Shown: positions 1-8,942, numbered from the stretch's first letter. The stretch is 64,000 bases of DNA from Streptomyces sp. DH12 (GCF_020873895.1 NZ_JAHWGT010000009.1:62001-126000); one strand, 5' to 3'. A program made the numbers and translations. Notes: generated by a model from the sequence alone, not told the origin.

Positions 1-1222
1 TGTTGAGCGTGAACGTCCCGCCGGTCAGCTGCGCCGGGGTGAGGGAGCCGGTCCGCGCGGCCTCGGTGAGCCGGGCGAACTCCGCGGTCAGCGACTCGGC
101 CGACCGGGCGTGCGCGTCGCGGACGACGGGGACGACCAGACCGCGCTCTGTCTGGGCGGCGAAGCCGAGGTGCACCTCGGGCAGCCGCACGATCTCGCGG
201 GCCTCCTGGTCCACCCGGGAGTTGAGCTCCGGGTGGCGGGCCAGCGCCGCCACGCAGATCCGGGCGAGCAGCGCGAGCAGGGAGATCTTCGGTGCGCCGG
301 CGGCGTTCATCGCGGACCTGGCCGCCATGAGCTCCGTCGCGTCCGCGTCGACCCAGCAGGTCGCGTCGGGGATCTCCCGGCGGCTGCGGGACAGCTTCTC
401 CGCGACGGCGCCGCGCACCCCGCGCAGCGGCACCCGCTCCTCCGCGCCGGGCCCGGTCCGCGGGCCACCGGCCGGCGCCCCCCGCTCCGGGGCGGTGTGC
501 GCGGTCGCGGCAGGGGGCGCCGGAGCCGGCTCGGTGGACGCCCGCTCGACGTCCGCGCGCAGGATGAGCCCGTCGGGCCCGGAACCGCGCAGCCGCCGCA
601 GGTCGAGGCCGCGTTCCCGGGCGAGCTTCCGCACGAGCGGGGAGATCACCGGTACCGGCCCGTCCGACAGGGCCGCGGGCGCGGCGGCAACGACCGGACG
701 TCCACCGGCCACCGGACCGACGGGGGCGGCGGTCGGGGCGGTGGCCGACGGGGCCGCCGCTCCGGCGGGCGCGGCGGGGCGTACGCGGCGACGCCGGGCG
801 GCGGCCGCGCTCGTCCCGTACCCGACCAGCACGTTCCCCGAGCCCTCCGCCGCGTCGTCCGCGGGGGCGGCCCCGGAGGCCACCGGCTCCGGGGCGGGCG
901 CGGCGGGCCTGGAGCCGCCGGTGGCATCCGCCGGGACGCCGTCGACGGGCGCGCCGTCACCGTCCGGGCCGTCAGGCGCGCCGACGGCGACGGTGATCAG
1001 CGGTGCGCCGACCGGCAGCTCCTCGCCCTCCTCGCCGTAGCGGGCGGTGACCACACCGCCGTAGGGGCAGGGCACCTCGACCATCGCCTTGGCCGTCTCG
1101 ACCTCCACGACCGGCTGGTCGATGGCGACGACGTCACCGACCGCGACGAGCCACCGCACGATCTCCGCCTCGGTGAGCCCCTCACCGAGGTCCGGCAGCT
1201 TGAACTCCAACACCCGGGCCAT
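1..1222 (-). CDS. bkdC: Branched-chain 2-oxoacid dehydrogenase E2 (dihydrolipoamide acyltransferase), 3' end outside window
   Basis: This is the core acyltransferase of the branched-chain 2-oxoacid dehydrogenase complex. It passes isobutyryl, 2-methylbutyryl or isovaleryl groups from E1 to CoA through a swinging lipoyl arm. An N-terminal lipoyl domain (residues 1-78) carries the modified lysine in ETAKAM (about K45). A long Ala/Pro/Gly linker follows, then a peripheral subunit-binding domain near residues 190-225 (VISPLVRKLARERGLDL), then the first part of the catalytic domain. The frame stays open to the left edge, so the HHxxxDG catalytic motif lies outside. The ATG shares one base with the stop of the E1 beta gene (TGATG), so translation is coupled. 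In Streptomyces the products prime branched fatty acids and polyketides. That it is branched-chain rather than pyruvate-specific is inferred from the split E1 and the adjacent Lrp gene. Confidence 0.9.
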   Translation of the reverse strand, partial: MARVLEFKLPDLGEGLTEAEIVRWLVAVGDVVAIDQPVVEVETAKAMVEVPCPYGGVVTARYGEEGEELPVGAPLITVAVGAPDGPDGDGAPVDGVPADATGGSRPAAPAPEPVASGAAPADDAAEGSGNVLVGYGTSAAAARRRRVRPAAPAGAAAPSATAPTAAPVGPVAGGRPVVAAAPAALSDGPVPVISPLVRKLARERGLDLRRLRGSGPDGLILRADVERASTEPAPAPPAATAHTAPERGAPAGGPRTGPGAEERVPLRGVRGAVAEKLSRSRREIPDATCWVDADATELMAARSAMNAAGAPKISLLALLARICVAALARHPELNSRVDQEAREIVRLPEVHLGFAAQTERGLVVPVVRDAHARSAESLTAEFARLTEAARTGSLTPAQLTGGTFTLN

Positions 1223-2244
1223 CAGCTCCCCGCCTCCCACTGGAGCCGCGCGACCGCGTCCAGGACCCGGTCGACACCGGGCAGGTGGTGCCGCTCCAGC
1301 ATGGGCGGGGGGTACGGGATGTCGAAGCCCGCCACCCGCAGCACCGGCGCTTCCAAGTGGTGGAAGCACCGCTCGGTGACGCGGGCGGCGATCTCCGCGC
1401 CCGGCCCGGCGAAGCCCGTCGACTCGTGGACGACGACCGCCCGCCCGGTGCGCCGGACCGACGCGCAGACCGTCTCGTCGTCGAACGGCACCAGGGACCG
1501 CAGGTCGACGACCTCCAGGTCCCAGCCCTCGGCCCGCGCCGCCTCGGCCGCCTCCATGCACACCGGCAGGGAGGGGCCGTACGTGATCAGGGTGGCGCTG
1601 CGACCGGTGCGGCGCACCACGGCCCGCCCGATCGGCTCGACGGCGGCGGGGGCGTCGGGGGACCAGTCGGACTTGGACCAGTAGAGCCGCTTCGGCTCCA
1701 GGAACACGACCGGGTCGTCGGAGGCGATGGCCGCGCGGAGCAGCCCGTAGGCGTCGGCGACCGTCGCGGGCGTGACGACATGGAGCCCCGGAGTCGCCAT
1801 GTAGTACGCCTCGGACGAGTCGCTGTGGTGCTCGACGCCGCCGATGCCGCCGCCGTACGGCACGCGGACCACGAGCGGCATCGGCATGGCGCCGCGCGTC
1901 CGGTTCCGCATGCGCGAGACGTGGCTGACCATCTGCTCGAAGGCGGGGTAGGCGAAGGCGTCGAACTGCATCTCGACGACCGGCCGCAGCCCGTACATCG
2001 CCATGCCGACGGCCGTGCCGAGGATGCCGGCCTCGGCGAGCGGCGTGTCGGTGCACCGGTCGTCGCCGAACTCCTTGGCCAGCCCGTCGGTGACCCGGAA
2101 GACGCCGCCGAGGGTGCCGACGTCCTCGCCCATGACGTGCACGGTCGGGTCCTCGGCCATCGCGTCGCGCATGGCCCGCTGGAGGGCCTGCGCCATCGTC
2201 GCGGGCTTCGCCGCGGTGGCGCGCTTGGCGGCCACGGTGGTCAT
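1222..2244 (-). CDS. bkdB: Branched-chain 2-oxoacid dehydrogenase E1 beta subunit
   Basis: This is the beta subunit of the thiamine-diphosphate-dependent E1 component, which decarboxylates valine-, leucine- and isoleucine-derived 2-oxoacids. The 340-residue protein has the transketolase pyrimidine-binding domain in its first half (MGEDVGTLGGVFRVTDGL near residue 38) and the transketolase C-terminal domain in the second half, the normal family size. It overlaps the E1 alpha gene by four bases (ATGA) and the E2 gene by one base, so the three form a tightly coupled operon transcribed leftward. A pyruvate dehydrogenase E1 beta is the alternative, but the two-gene E1 next to an Lrp regulator is the usual actinobacterial bkd arrangement. 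Confidence 0.92.
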   Translation of the reverse strand: MTTVAAKRATAAKPATMAQALQRAMRDAMAEDPTVHVMGEDVGTLGGVFRVTDGLAKEFGDDRCTDTPLAEAGILGTAVGMAMYGLRPVVEMQFDAFAYPAFEQMVSHVSRMRNRTRGAMPMPLVVRVPYGGGIGGVEHHSDSSEAYYMATPGLHVVTPATVADAYGLLRAAIASDDPVVFLEPKRLYWSKSDWSPDAPAAVEPIGRAVVRRTGRSATLITYGPSLPVCMEAAEAARAEGWDLEVVDLRSLVPFDDETVCASVRRTGRAVVVHESTGFAGPGAEIAARVTERCFHHLEAPVLRVAGFDIPYPPPMLERHHLPGVDRVLDAVARLQWEAGS

Positions 2245-3383
2245 CGCTCGTCACCTTCCGATTCGGCGTCCAGCTCGGCCCGCAGCTGCGCCGCCTGCTC
2301 CCGCAGCTGCGCGGTCTGCTCCGCGTAGACGTGGGTGAACAGGTCCATGGGGTCCAGCACGGCGTCGGCGTTCATCCGCTCGCGCAGCCGGGCGGCCATG
2401 GCCTCGGCCTGCTCGGCCGCCTCCCGTACGCCGTCCTCGTCGATCAGTCCACGCTCCGTCAGCTCCCGCTCCAGCAGCCTGATCGGGTCGTGCCGCCGCC
2501 ATGCCTCGACCTCGCCGTCGCCGCGGTAGCGCGTCGCGTCGTCGGCGTTGGTGTGGGCTTCCACGCGGTACGTCACGGCCTCGACCAGCGTGGGACCGCC
2601 ACCGCGCCGGGCCCGCGCCACCGCCTCGGAGAGCACCTGGTGGACCGCGGCGGCGTCGTTCCCGTCGACGAGGCGGCCCGGCATGCCGTAGCCGACCGCC
2701 TTGTGCGCGAGGGAGGGGGCCGCGGTCTGCTTGGCGAGCGGCACGGAGATGGCGAAGCCGTTGTTCTGCACGAGGAAGACGACCGGTGCCTGCCAGACCG
2801 CCGCGAAGTTCAGCGCCTCGTGGAAGTCGCCCTCGCTGGTGCCGCCGTCGCCGACCATGGCCAGGGCCACGACGTCGTCGCCCTTGAGGCGGGCGGCGTG
2901 CGCCAGGCCCACGGCGTGGGGCAGCTGCGTGGCGAGCGGGGTGCACAGGGGGGCGATGCGGTGCTCGCGCGGGTCGTACCCGGTGTGCCAGTCGCCCCGC
3001 AGCAGGGTCAGCGCCTCGACGGGGTCGAGGCCGCGCGCCATGGCCGCGAGGGTGTCCCGGTACGACGGGAAGAGCCAGTCCCGCTCCTCCAGGACGAGCG
3101 CGGCGGCCACCTCGCAGGCTTCCTGCCCGGTGCTGGAGGGGTACACCGCCAGACGGCCCTGCTTGGTGAGGGCGGTCGCCTGGGCGTTGTACCGGCGGCC
3201 GCGCACCAGCTCGGTGTAGAGCCGCCGCAGCACCTCGGGGGCGAAGCCCGCGGCGGCGTCCGTGCCGAGCACCCGGAAGGGCTCGGGGTCCGGGAGCAGC
3301 GGCGCCGGATCCGTGCGGGGCTTCCACGCCGGTGGCGGGGTGAGCCGGTAAGAGGCCGCGCCGGGCAGCTCTTGGACCGTCAT
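2241..3383 (-). CDS. bkdA: Branched-chain 2-oxoacid dehydrogenase E1 alpha subunit
   Basis: This is the alpha subunit of the E1 decarboxylase, which binds thiamine diphosphate. The signature runs from GDGGTSEGDFHEALNF to VFLVQNN in the middle of the 380-residue protein. The phosphorylation-loop-like region YRVEAHTNADDATRYR is also present. The frame extends upstream to 3416, but the ATG at 3383 is chosen because GAGGAGG lies eight bases before it and the extension (LCPLPRGGAV) is not conserved-looking. It is the first gene of the bkdABC operon. The intergenic region of about 180 bp to the divergent Lrp-type gene holds a TetR-type palindrome at 3451-3464, so control by both regulators is possible. 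Confidence 0.93.
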   Translation of the reverse strand: MTVQELPGAASYRLTPPPAWKPRTDPAPLLPDPEPFRVLGTDAAAGFAPEVLRRLYTELVRGRRYNAQATALTKQGRLAVYPSSTGQEACEVAAALVLEERDWLFPSYRDTLAAMARGLDPVEALTLLRGDWHTGYDPREHRIAPLCTPLATQLPHAVGLAHAARLKGDDVVALAMVGDGGTSEGDFHEALNFAAVWQAPVVFLVQNNGFAISVPLAKQTAAPSLAHKAVGYGMPGRLVDGNDAAAVHQVLSEAVARARRGGGPTLVEAVTYRVEAHTNADDATRYRGDGEVEAWRRHDPIRLLERELTERGLIDEDGVREAAEQAEAMAARLRERMNADAVLDPMDLFTHVYAEQTAQLREQAAQLRAELDAESEGDER

Positions 3384-3450
3384 GACAGCACCTCCTCGTG
3401 GGAGTGGGCATAACACCCGGGGGCGGCGCGGAGTGTGGCGCGCCTCACCT

Positions 3451-3464
3451 ACCGATTGTTCGGT
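3451..3464. promoter_or_regulatory. Putative TetR-family operator in the bkdA/bkdR intergenic region
   Basis: ACCGATTGTTCGGT is an inverted repeat with five-base arms ACCGA and TCGGT. It differs by one base from the palindromes at 6392-6405 and 11212-11225. It lies about 68 bp upstream of bkdA and 102 bp upstream of the Lrp gene. That it binds the TetR protein encoded at 4196-4789 is inference from the shared motif. Confidence 0.55.
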
Positions 3465-3565
3465 CGTGGATCCAATTTGGCTACAGGCGCCCTCAGCCTG
3501 TGGACAAACGGTTTTGCACAGCCTGGGATAGGGGCAGGTCGTCCACGAGAGGAAGGCGGGGGGAC

Positions 3566-4093
3566 ATGGCAGCTGAACAAATGGCCGAGGGCCGGGAGCA
3601 GGGGTTTCCGGACGACCAGGCGGCGGTGCCGCCGCGCCCTCTCGACGCCATCGACCGCGACATCCTGCGGATCCTCCAAACGGATGGCCGCGCCTCGATA
3701 CGGTCGGTCGCCGAGCGGGTCCACGTGTCGCGCGCGAACGCCTACGCGCGGATCAACCGGCTCATCGACGACGGCGTGATCCGGGGCTTCAGCGCGCGCG
3801 TCAACCACGAGCGGGCGGGCCAGGGCGCCTCCGCCTACATCACGTTGAAGATCGTGCAGAACTCCTGGCGCACGGTCCGCGAGCAGCTCCAGGCACTGCC
3901 GGGCGCCGCGCACATCGCCCTGGTCAGCGGCGATTTCGATGTCCTGCTCCTGGTGCACACGCCGGACAACCGCACGCTGCGGGAGCTGGTGCTGACCAAG
4001 CTCCAGGCCATCCCGGAGGTGCTGTCCACGCGGACGCTGCTGGTGTTCGAGGAGACGGACCTCAACCGCAGGCTCGCGGCCGACGAGGCGTAG
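3566..4093 (+). CDS. bkdR: Lrp/AsnC-family regulator divergent from the bkd operon
   Basis: This is a feast/famine-type DNA-binding regulator of 175 residues. An N-terminal winged helix (about 25-75; LDAIDRDILRILQTDGR, then VSRANAYARINRLIDDGVI) is followed by a RAM ligand-sensing domain (about 85-165, ending LSTRTLLVFEE). The ATG at 3566 follows GGAAGGCGGGGGGAC. Longer upstream in-frame starts read through the intergenic region and are rejected. Divergent Lrp genes next to bkd operons are typical in actinobacteria and pseudomonads, where branched-chain amino acids are the effectors. Control of bkdABC is therefore the likely job but is inferred from position. A DnaA-box-like 9-mer (3499-3507) lies in its leader. 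Confidence 0.85.
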   Translation: MAAEQMAEGREQGFPDDQAAVPPRPLDAIDRDILRILQTDGRASIRSVAERVHVSRANAYARINRLIDDGVIRGFSARVNHERAGQGASAYITLKIVQNSWRTVREQLQALPGAAHIALVSGDFDVLLLVHTPDNRTLRELVLTKLQAIPEVLSTRTLLVFEETDLNRRLAADEA

Positions 4094-4195
4094 CGGCCCC
4101 GCCGGCCGGACGGGCAGCGCGGGTCCTCCAGCGGGCGCCGTGCGCGGGGCGCGGTGCGGGCTCGCAGTGCCCGGGGGCGGGCTCGGTGCGGGCGC

Positions 4196-4789
4196 TCAGT
4201 GCCCGGTGCGCAGCCCGTCGAAGGCGAGCCGGACGACCGTGTCCGTGACCTGCTGCCGGTCCGCCCCGTCGCCCGGCAGCGGCCGGTACCACTCGACCAT
4301 GGAGTTGACCATGCCGAAGAGGAGCCGCGTCGCGGTCTTTATGTCCACGTCGGACCGCAGGTCGCCCTCGCCCGCGGCGGCCTTCATCAGGTCGGCGACG
4401 CGGTGGTCGAACTCGCGGCGCCGCTCCAGCGCCCAGCGCTCGGTCCGCGTGTTGCCGCGCACGCGCAGCAGGAGCGTGACGTAGGGCAGCTCGTCCATGA
4501 GCACCTCGACGGTACGCCGCGTGACGTACTCGACCCGCTCCACGGCCCTCCCGCGGGTGGCGGGCTCCTCGTCGAGGACGGCGAAGAGGCCGTCCAGGGC
4601 GCGGCTGACCGCCCGCCGCAGCAGCTCCTCCTTGCCCGTCACATGGTGGTAGATCGAGGACTTCGAGATGCCGGCCGCCTTGGAGAGGTGCTCCATGGAC
4701 GTGCCGTCGTAGCCGCGCTCGTTGAACACCCGGACGGCGACGGAGAGCAGCGTCTCGGGCGTGTACGTGTCCCGCCTGGCGGTGGTCAT
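4196..4789 (-). CDS. TetR-family regulator, probable repressor of phenylacetate genes (PaaR-like)
   Basis: This 197-residue repressor has a classical TetR HTH at residues 10-56 (YTPETLLSVAVRVFNERGYDG, then ISKSSIYHHVTGKEELL) and a helical ligand-binding C-terminal half. The ATG at 4789 overlaps the stop of the 3-hydroxyacyl-CoA dehydrogenase gene (ATGA), so it is made as the second gene of that operon. Its operon promoter contains the palindrome ACCGATCGTTCGGT (6392-6405), also found in front of paaA (11212-11225) and, with one change, in front of bkdA (3451-3464). The core fits the ACCGNNCGNNCGGT pattern I recall for corynebacterial PaaR, which responds to phenylacetyl-CoA. The family is clear; the ligand and targets are inferred. 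Confidence 0.85.
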   Translation of the reverse strand: MTTARRDTYTPETLLSVAVRVFNERGYDGTSMEHLSKAAGISKSSIYHHVTGKEELLRRAVSRALDGLFAVLDEEPATRGRAVERVEYVTRRTVEVLMDELPYVTLLLRVRGNTRTERWALERRREFDHRVADLMKAAAGEGDLRSDVDIKTATRLLFGMVNSMVEWYRPLPGDGADRQQVTDTVVRLAFDGLRTGH

Positions 4790-6336
4790 CGTCCGGTCTC
4801 CCGCTTGTCGTCGGCGTAGGAGTGGCGGAAGAGCGCCAGGGAGGGCGCGTACCGTCCCGACGGGTCGCGCTGGTGCATCTCGTCCAGGACGTCGTAGGCC
4901 CAGTTCCGGCCGAGCCTGCGGCTCCACTCGATCGGTCCGAGGGGATAGTTCACGCCGAGCCGCATGGCCGTGTCGACGTCCTCCTCGGTGGCGACGCCCT
5001 TGGCCACGGCCTCGTGCGCCAGGTCGATGAGCCGGGCCACCGTGCGGGCGACGATCATGCCGGGCACGTCGGCGATGACGCTCACCTTCTTGCCGAGCGC
5101 CTGGAAGAGCCCGATCGCCTGTCCGAGCGTCTCGGGGGAGGTGTCCGGGCCCGCGGCCAGGGCGACACGGGTCGCCGTGCGGTAGTCGAGGGCGAGGTCG
5201 AAGTAGACGACGTCGCGGAACTCCACGGACGTCTGGCCGTCGGCCGCGACCAGCTGGCCGCCGGTGGGCAGCACCAGCCGGGTGCCCTTGTCCTCTTCCT
5301 CCTCGCGCAGGGGTATGCCGGACTCGCGGATCATCTCCAGCAGCTCGCCGTGGGGTTCGAGGTCGCCCTCGACGACGAGGTGCGCGGGCGGCGCCGCGGG
5401 CTCGGCGGTGTGCGGCTCGGGGTGGTGGGCGCCCTCGTCGTCGTACGCGTACCAGCCGCGGCCCGTCTTGCGGCCCAGCATCCCGGCCTCGACGAGACGG
5501 CGCTGCGCCAGCGACGGCCGGAACCTCGGGTCCTGGAAGAAGGCCTCCCAGACGGAGCGGGTGACGGCCTCGTTGACGTCGTGGCCGATGAGGTCGGTCA
5601 GCTCGAAGGCGCCCATGCGGAAGCCGCCCGACTCGCGCAGGACGGCGTCGATGGTGGCCGGGTCGGCGGCCTGCTCCTCGTGTACGGCGAAGGCCTCCGC
5701 GTAGAAGGGGCGGGCGATCCGGTTGACGAGGAAGCCGGGGGTGTCGGCGCAGGCCACGGGCGTCTTGCCCCAGGCGCGGGCCGTCTCGTACGCGCGCGTG
5801 GCGGAGGCGATGTCGGTGGCGAAGCCGCTGACGACCTCCACGAGCGGCAGCAGCGGCGCCGGGTTGAAGAAGTGCATGCCGACGAAGCGGCCGGGGAGGC
5901 GCAGCGCGCCCGCGATGGCGGTGATCGAGAGGGAGGAGGTGTTGGTGGCGAGCAGGCAGCCCTCGTCGACGGTCTTCTCCAGGGCGGCGAAGAGCTCCTG
6001 CTTGACGGCGAGGTCCTCCACGATCGCCTCGACGACGAGCGCGGCGTCGGCCAGCTCGCCGAGGCTGCCCGCGGGCGTAAGCCGCGCCGCGGCGGCGTCC
6101 CGCTCCTCGGGAGCCAGCCGGCCCTTCGCGACCAGCCGGTCCAGCCGCCCGACGACGGCCTCGGCGGCCTGCGCGGCCCGGCCGGGGGCGGTGTCGTAGA
6201 GGCGGACGGGGTGGCCGGCGACCAGCGCGACCTGCGCGATGCCCTGGCCCATGGTGCCGGTGCCGACGACGGCGACGGTCCGGTCCCGCTCGACGGCGCT
6301 CCCGGCCGCCCGGGTGGTGGCCTCTGTGTCGGTCAT
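4786..6336 (-). CDS. paaH: 3-hydroxyacyl-CoA dehydrogenase, two-domain PaaH type
   Basis: This NAD-dependent dehydrogenase oxidises 3-hydroxyacyl-CoA; in phenylacetate breakdown the substrate would be 3-hydroxyadipyl-CoA. The 516-residue protein has an N-terminal Rossmann domain with VVGTGTMGQGIA near residue 25. A first 3HCDH C-terminal domain follows (GFLVNRIARPFYAEA region), and a second, shorter copy lies at the end (PGMIVARTVARLIDLAHEA, then GVNYPLGPIEW). This duplicated C-terminal layout is typical of PaaC/PaaH proteins. The ATG at 6336 follows GGGGAGGATCACTGGT; an ATG 30 bases upstream lacks a better ribosome site. It is divergent from paaN with a palindromic operator between them, and co-transcribed with the TetR gene. 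Confidence 0.88.
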   Translation of the reverse strand: MTDTEATTRAAGSAVERDRTVAVVGTGTMGQGIAQVALVAGHPVRLYDTAPGRAAQAAEAVVGRLDRLVAKGRLAPEERDAAAARLTPAGSLGELADAALVVEAIVEDLAVKQELFAALEKTVDEGCLLATNTSSLSITAIAGALRLPGRFVGMHFFNPAPLLPLVEVVSGFATDIASATRAYETARAWGKTPVACADTPGFLVNRIARPFYAEAFAVHEEQAADPATIDAVLRESGGFRMGAFELTDLIGHDVNEAVTRSVWEAFFQDPRFRPSLAQRRLVEAGMLGRKTGRGWYAYDDEGAHHPEPHTAEPAAPPAHLVVEGDLEPHGELLEMIRESGIPLREEEEDKGTRLVLPTGGQLVAADGQTSVEFRDVVYFDLALDYRTATRVALAAGPDTSPETLGQAIGLFQALGKKVSVIADVPGMIVARTVARLIDLAHEAVAKGVATEEDVDTAMRLGVNYPLGPIEWSRRLGRNWAYDVLDEMHQRDPSGRYAPSLALFRHSYADDKRETGR

Positions 6337-6391
6337 ACCAGTGATCCTCCCCGATGCGTTGTCCACAGGTCCGAGAGACCCCCTTGTCCCG

Positions 6392-6405
6392 ACCGATCGT
6401 TCGGT
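6392..6405. promoter_or_regulatory. Putative TetR-family operator between the dehydrogenase and paaN
   Basis: ACCGATCGTTCGGT is an imperfect palindrome in the 123-bp divergent promoter region. Including flanks, the 17 bases 6390-6406 are identical in reverse orientation to 11211-11227 before paaA. It matches the ACCGNNCGNNCGGT core recalled for PaaR of Corynebacterium. A TTGTCCACA 9-mer lies at 6359-6367. Confidence 0.65.
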
Positions 6406-6459
6406 TACTCTAGCTCTGTCCGCCTGTCCCCGCCCAGCTCACCGAGGAGTTGGTCCGCC

Positions 6460-8154
6460 ATGGCCGCCGCGCAGCTGTCCCCCGCCCACCTGGCCGAGAG
6501 GCACCGGCCCACACTCGACCAGGCGCTGGAGGCGATCCGGACGCGTGCCTACTGGTCCCCGCACCCGGAGCACCCGAAGGCCTACGGGGAGGACGGCTCG
6601 CTGAGCGCCGCCGACGGCCTGGCCGCACACCGCGCCACGCTGGGGTCCCGCTTCGAACTGGACCAGCCGGGCACGGACGGCTGGACGGGCGGGGAGACCT
6701 CCCCGTACGGCCCGGCGCTGGGCGTCGAGTACCCGCACGTCGACGTGGACGTCCTGCTCCCCGCGATGCGCGCCGGCATGGCGGCCTGGCGGGACGCGGG
6801 CCCGGAGACGCGCGCCCTGGTGTGCCTGGAGGTCCTCGCCCGGATCAGCGCCCGGACGCACGAGTTCGCGCACGCGGTGATGCACACCAGCGGGCAGGCG
6901 TTCATGATGGCGTTCCAGGCCGGCGGCCCGCACGCCCAGGACCGCGGCCTGGAGGCGGTCGCCTACGCGTACGCGGAGCAGACGCGCACGCCGGACGACG
7001 CCGAGTGGTCCAAGCCGCAGGGCAAGCGCGACCCGCTGCGGCTGCGCAAGACGTTCACGCCGGTCGGCCGAGGCATCGCCCTGATGATCGGCTGCAACAC
7101 CTTCCCCACGTGGAACGGCTACCCCGGCCTCTTCGCCTCCCTCGCCACGGGCAACGCCGTCCTGGTCAAGCCGCACCCGCGCGCGGTGCTGCCGCTCGCC
7201 CTGACGGTGCGCGTCGCCCGCGAGGTGCTGGCGGAGGCGGGCTTCGACCCGAACCTCGTGGCCCTGGCCGCCGAGCGCCCCGGCGAGGGCATCGCCAAGG
7301 CACTGGCCGTCCGCCCGGAGATCCGGATCATCGACTACACCGGCTCCACGTCGTTCGGCGACTGGCTGGAGGAGAACGCCCGCCAGGCCCAGGTGTACAC
7401 GGAGAAGGCCGGCGTCAACACCGTCGTCGTCGACTCCACCGACGACTACCGCGGCATGCTGGCCAACCTCGCCTTCTCGCTCTCCCTGTACAGCGGTCAG
7501 ATGTGCACCACCCCGCAGAACCTGCTGATCCCCCGCGACGGCATCGCCACCGACGCCGGCCACAAGACGTACGACGAGGTCGTCACGGACCTCGCCGCCG
7601 CGGTGGACGGCCTGCTCGGCGACGACGCCCGGGCGAACGGCCTGCTGGGCGCGCTGGTCAACCCGGACGTGAAGGCGCGTCTGGAGGCGGCCGCCGGGCT
7701 CGGCGAGGTGGCCCTGGCCTCCCGCGAGGTCACCCACCCGGACTTCCCCGACGCCGTGGTCCGCACGCCGCTCGTGGTGAGGCTCGACGGCTCCAAGCCC
7801 GACGCGGAGGCCGCCTACATGTCGGAGTGCTTCGGCCCGGTCTCGTTCGCCGTGTCGGTGGACTCGACCGCCGACGCGCTGGAGCTGCTGCGCCGCACGG
7901 TCCGCGAGAAGGGCGCCATGACGGTCGGGGCGTACACGACCTCTGCGGAGGTGGAGCGGGCGGTCGAGGAGGTGTGCCTGGAGGAGTCGGCGCAGCTGTC
8001 GCTGAACCTCACGGGCGGCGTCTACGTCAACCAGACGGCGGCGTTCTCCGACTTCCACGGCTCCGGCGGCAACCCCGCCGCCAACGCCGCCCTGTGCGAC
8101 AGCGCCTTCGTCGCCAACCGCTTCCGCGTGGTGGAGGTCCGCCGCCCGGCGTGA
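6460..8154 (+). CDS. paaN: Phenylacetate degradation protein PaaN (aldehyde dehydrogenase family)
   Basis: This is an aldehyde dehydrogenase-fold enzyme of the phenylacetyl-CoA pathway, expected to oxidise the semialdehyde formed after hydrolytic ring opening. The 564-residue protein matches stand-alone PaaN and lacks the C-terminal MaoC-type hydratase fused in PaaZ, so oxepin-CoA ring cleavage must rely on another protein. Visible features are GCNTFPTWNGYPGLFASLATGNA, a proton-pumping YTGSTSFGDWLEENA segment, and the catalytic-cysteine region SGQMCTTPQNLLIP. The ATG at 6460 is preceded by GAGGAG; much longer in-frame extensions run antisense through the dehydrogenase gene and are not real. 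The divergent promoter carries the TetR-type palindrome at 6392-6405. Confidence 0.9.
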   Translation: MAAAQLSPAHLAERHRPTLDQALEAIRTRAYWSPHPEHPKAYGEDGSLSAADGLAAHRATLGSRFELDQPGTDGWTGGETSPYGPALGVEYPHVDVDVLLPAMRAGMAAWRDAGPETRALVCLEVLARISARTHEFAHAVMHTSGQAFMMAFQAGGPHAQDRGLEAVAYAYAEQTRTPDDAEWSKPQGKRDPLRLRKTFTPVGRGIALMIGCNTFPTWNGYPGLFASLATGNAVLVKPHPRAVLPLALTVRVAREVLAEAGFDPNLVALAAERPGEGIAKALAVRPEIRIIDYTGSTSFGDWLEENARQAQVYTEKAGVNTVVVDSTDDYRGMLANLAFSLSLYSGQMCTTPQNLLIPRDGIATDAGHKTYDEVVTDLAAAVDGLLGDDARANGLLGALVNPDVKARLEAAAGLGEVALASREVTHPDFPDAVVRTPLVVRLDGSKPDAEAAYMSECFGPVSFAVSVDSTADALELLRRTVREKGAMTVGAYTTSAEVERAVEEVCLEESAQLSLNLTGGVYVNQTAAFSDFHGSGGNPAANAALCDSAFVANRFRVVEVRRPA

Positions 8155-8180
8155 CACTCCCGCGGACCCCGCCGGCCCGC

Positions 8181-8203
8181 GCCCCGGAGCACGGCTCCGG
8201 GGC
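8181..8203. terminator. Hairpin between convergent paaN and the RNA methyltransferase gene
   Basis: GCCCCGGAGC and GCTCCGGGGC form a 10-bp perfect stem with a 3-base loop, 26 bases after paaN. No T-run follows, as is common in Streptomyces. It can serve both convergent genes. Confidence 0.6.
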
Positions 8204-8273
8204 ACCGGGCCCGCGGTGCGCGGCCCCGGCGGACAGCCCGGCGCGGACCGGTGGGCCAGCGGTTCCGGCGGTC

Positions 8274-8942
8274 TCACGCGGGGGTGTCGGTGATCTCCGC
8301 GTACCGCTGGATCCAGGCGTGCATCGCGATCGCGGCGGCGGCGCCCGCGTTGATCGAGCGGGTCGAACCGAACTGGGCGATCGAGCAGACCGTCCGCGCG
8401 TGCCGGCGCGCCTCCTCGGTGAGTCCGGGCCCCTCCTGCCCGAACAGCAGCACGCAGCGGCGGGGAAGCTCCGTCCGCTCCAGCGGCACCGCCCCCGGCA
8501 GGTTGTCGATGCCGATGATCGGCAGCCCCTCGGCCTCGGCCCACGCCGTCAGCGACGCGGTGTCGGGGTGGTGGCGGACGTGCTGGTACCGGTCGGTGAC
8601 CATCGCGCCGCGCCGGTTCCAGCGCCGTCGGCCGACGATGTGGACCTCCTTCGCCAGGAAGGCGTTGGCGGTCCGGACGACCGAGCCGATGTTGAAGTCG
8701 TGGCCCCAGTTCTCCACGGCCACGTGGAAGTCGTGCCGCCGGGTGTCGAGGTCGGCGACGATCGCCTCGCGCGTCCAGTACCGGTACCGGTCGGCGACGT
8801 TGCGCCGGTCGCCCCCGGCGAGCAGTTCGGGGTCGTACCTCGCGCCCTGCGGCCACGGCCGGGGGTGCGGGCCGACACCGACCTCGGGGCCGTAGCCGTC
8901 GTCGTACTGGAGTGGGGTTTCCGCGGGGGTCTCGCTGCTCAC
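8274..8942 (-). CDS. TrmH/SpoU-family RNA methyltransferase
   Basis: This is an S-adenosylmethionine-dependent 2'-O-ribose methyltransferase of the SPOUT superfamily; the target RNA cannot be read from sequence. In 222 residues it shows motif 1 (NWGHDFNIGSVVRTANAF), motif 2 (CVLLFGQEGPGL) and motif 3 (IAQFGSTRSINAGAAAAIAMHAW), which form the knotted cofactor site. The GTG at 8942 overlaps the stop of the HTTM gene (GTGA), making it the last gene of a three-gene operon. An N-terminal segment of about 55 residues with Pro/Gly-rich sequence precedes the SPOUT fold and has no recognisable domain. It converges on paaN with a hairpin between. Confidence 0.88.
   Translation of the reverse strand: MSSETPAETPLQYDDGYGPEVGVGPHPRPWPQGARYDPELLAGGDRRNVADRYRYWTREAIVADLDTRRHDFHVAVENWGHDFNIGSVVRTANAFLAKEVHIVGRRRWNRRGAMVTDRYQHVRHHPDTASLTAWAEAEGLPIIGIDNLPGAVPLERTELPRRCVLLFGQEGPGLTEEARRHARTVCSIAQFGSTRSINAGAAAAIAMHAWIQRYAEITDTPA

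Noticed and set aside
4822-6459. Long open frame in front of paaN that could extend it to over 1100 residues
   Set aside because: It is antisense to the dehydrogenase gene, has shadow-type composition, and the ATG at 6460 has a ribosome site and the expected PaaN start.
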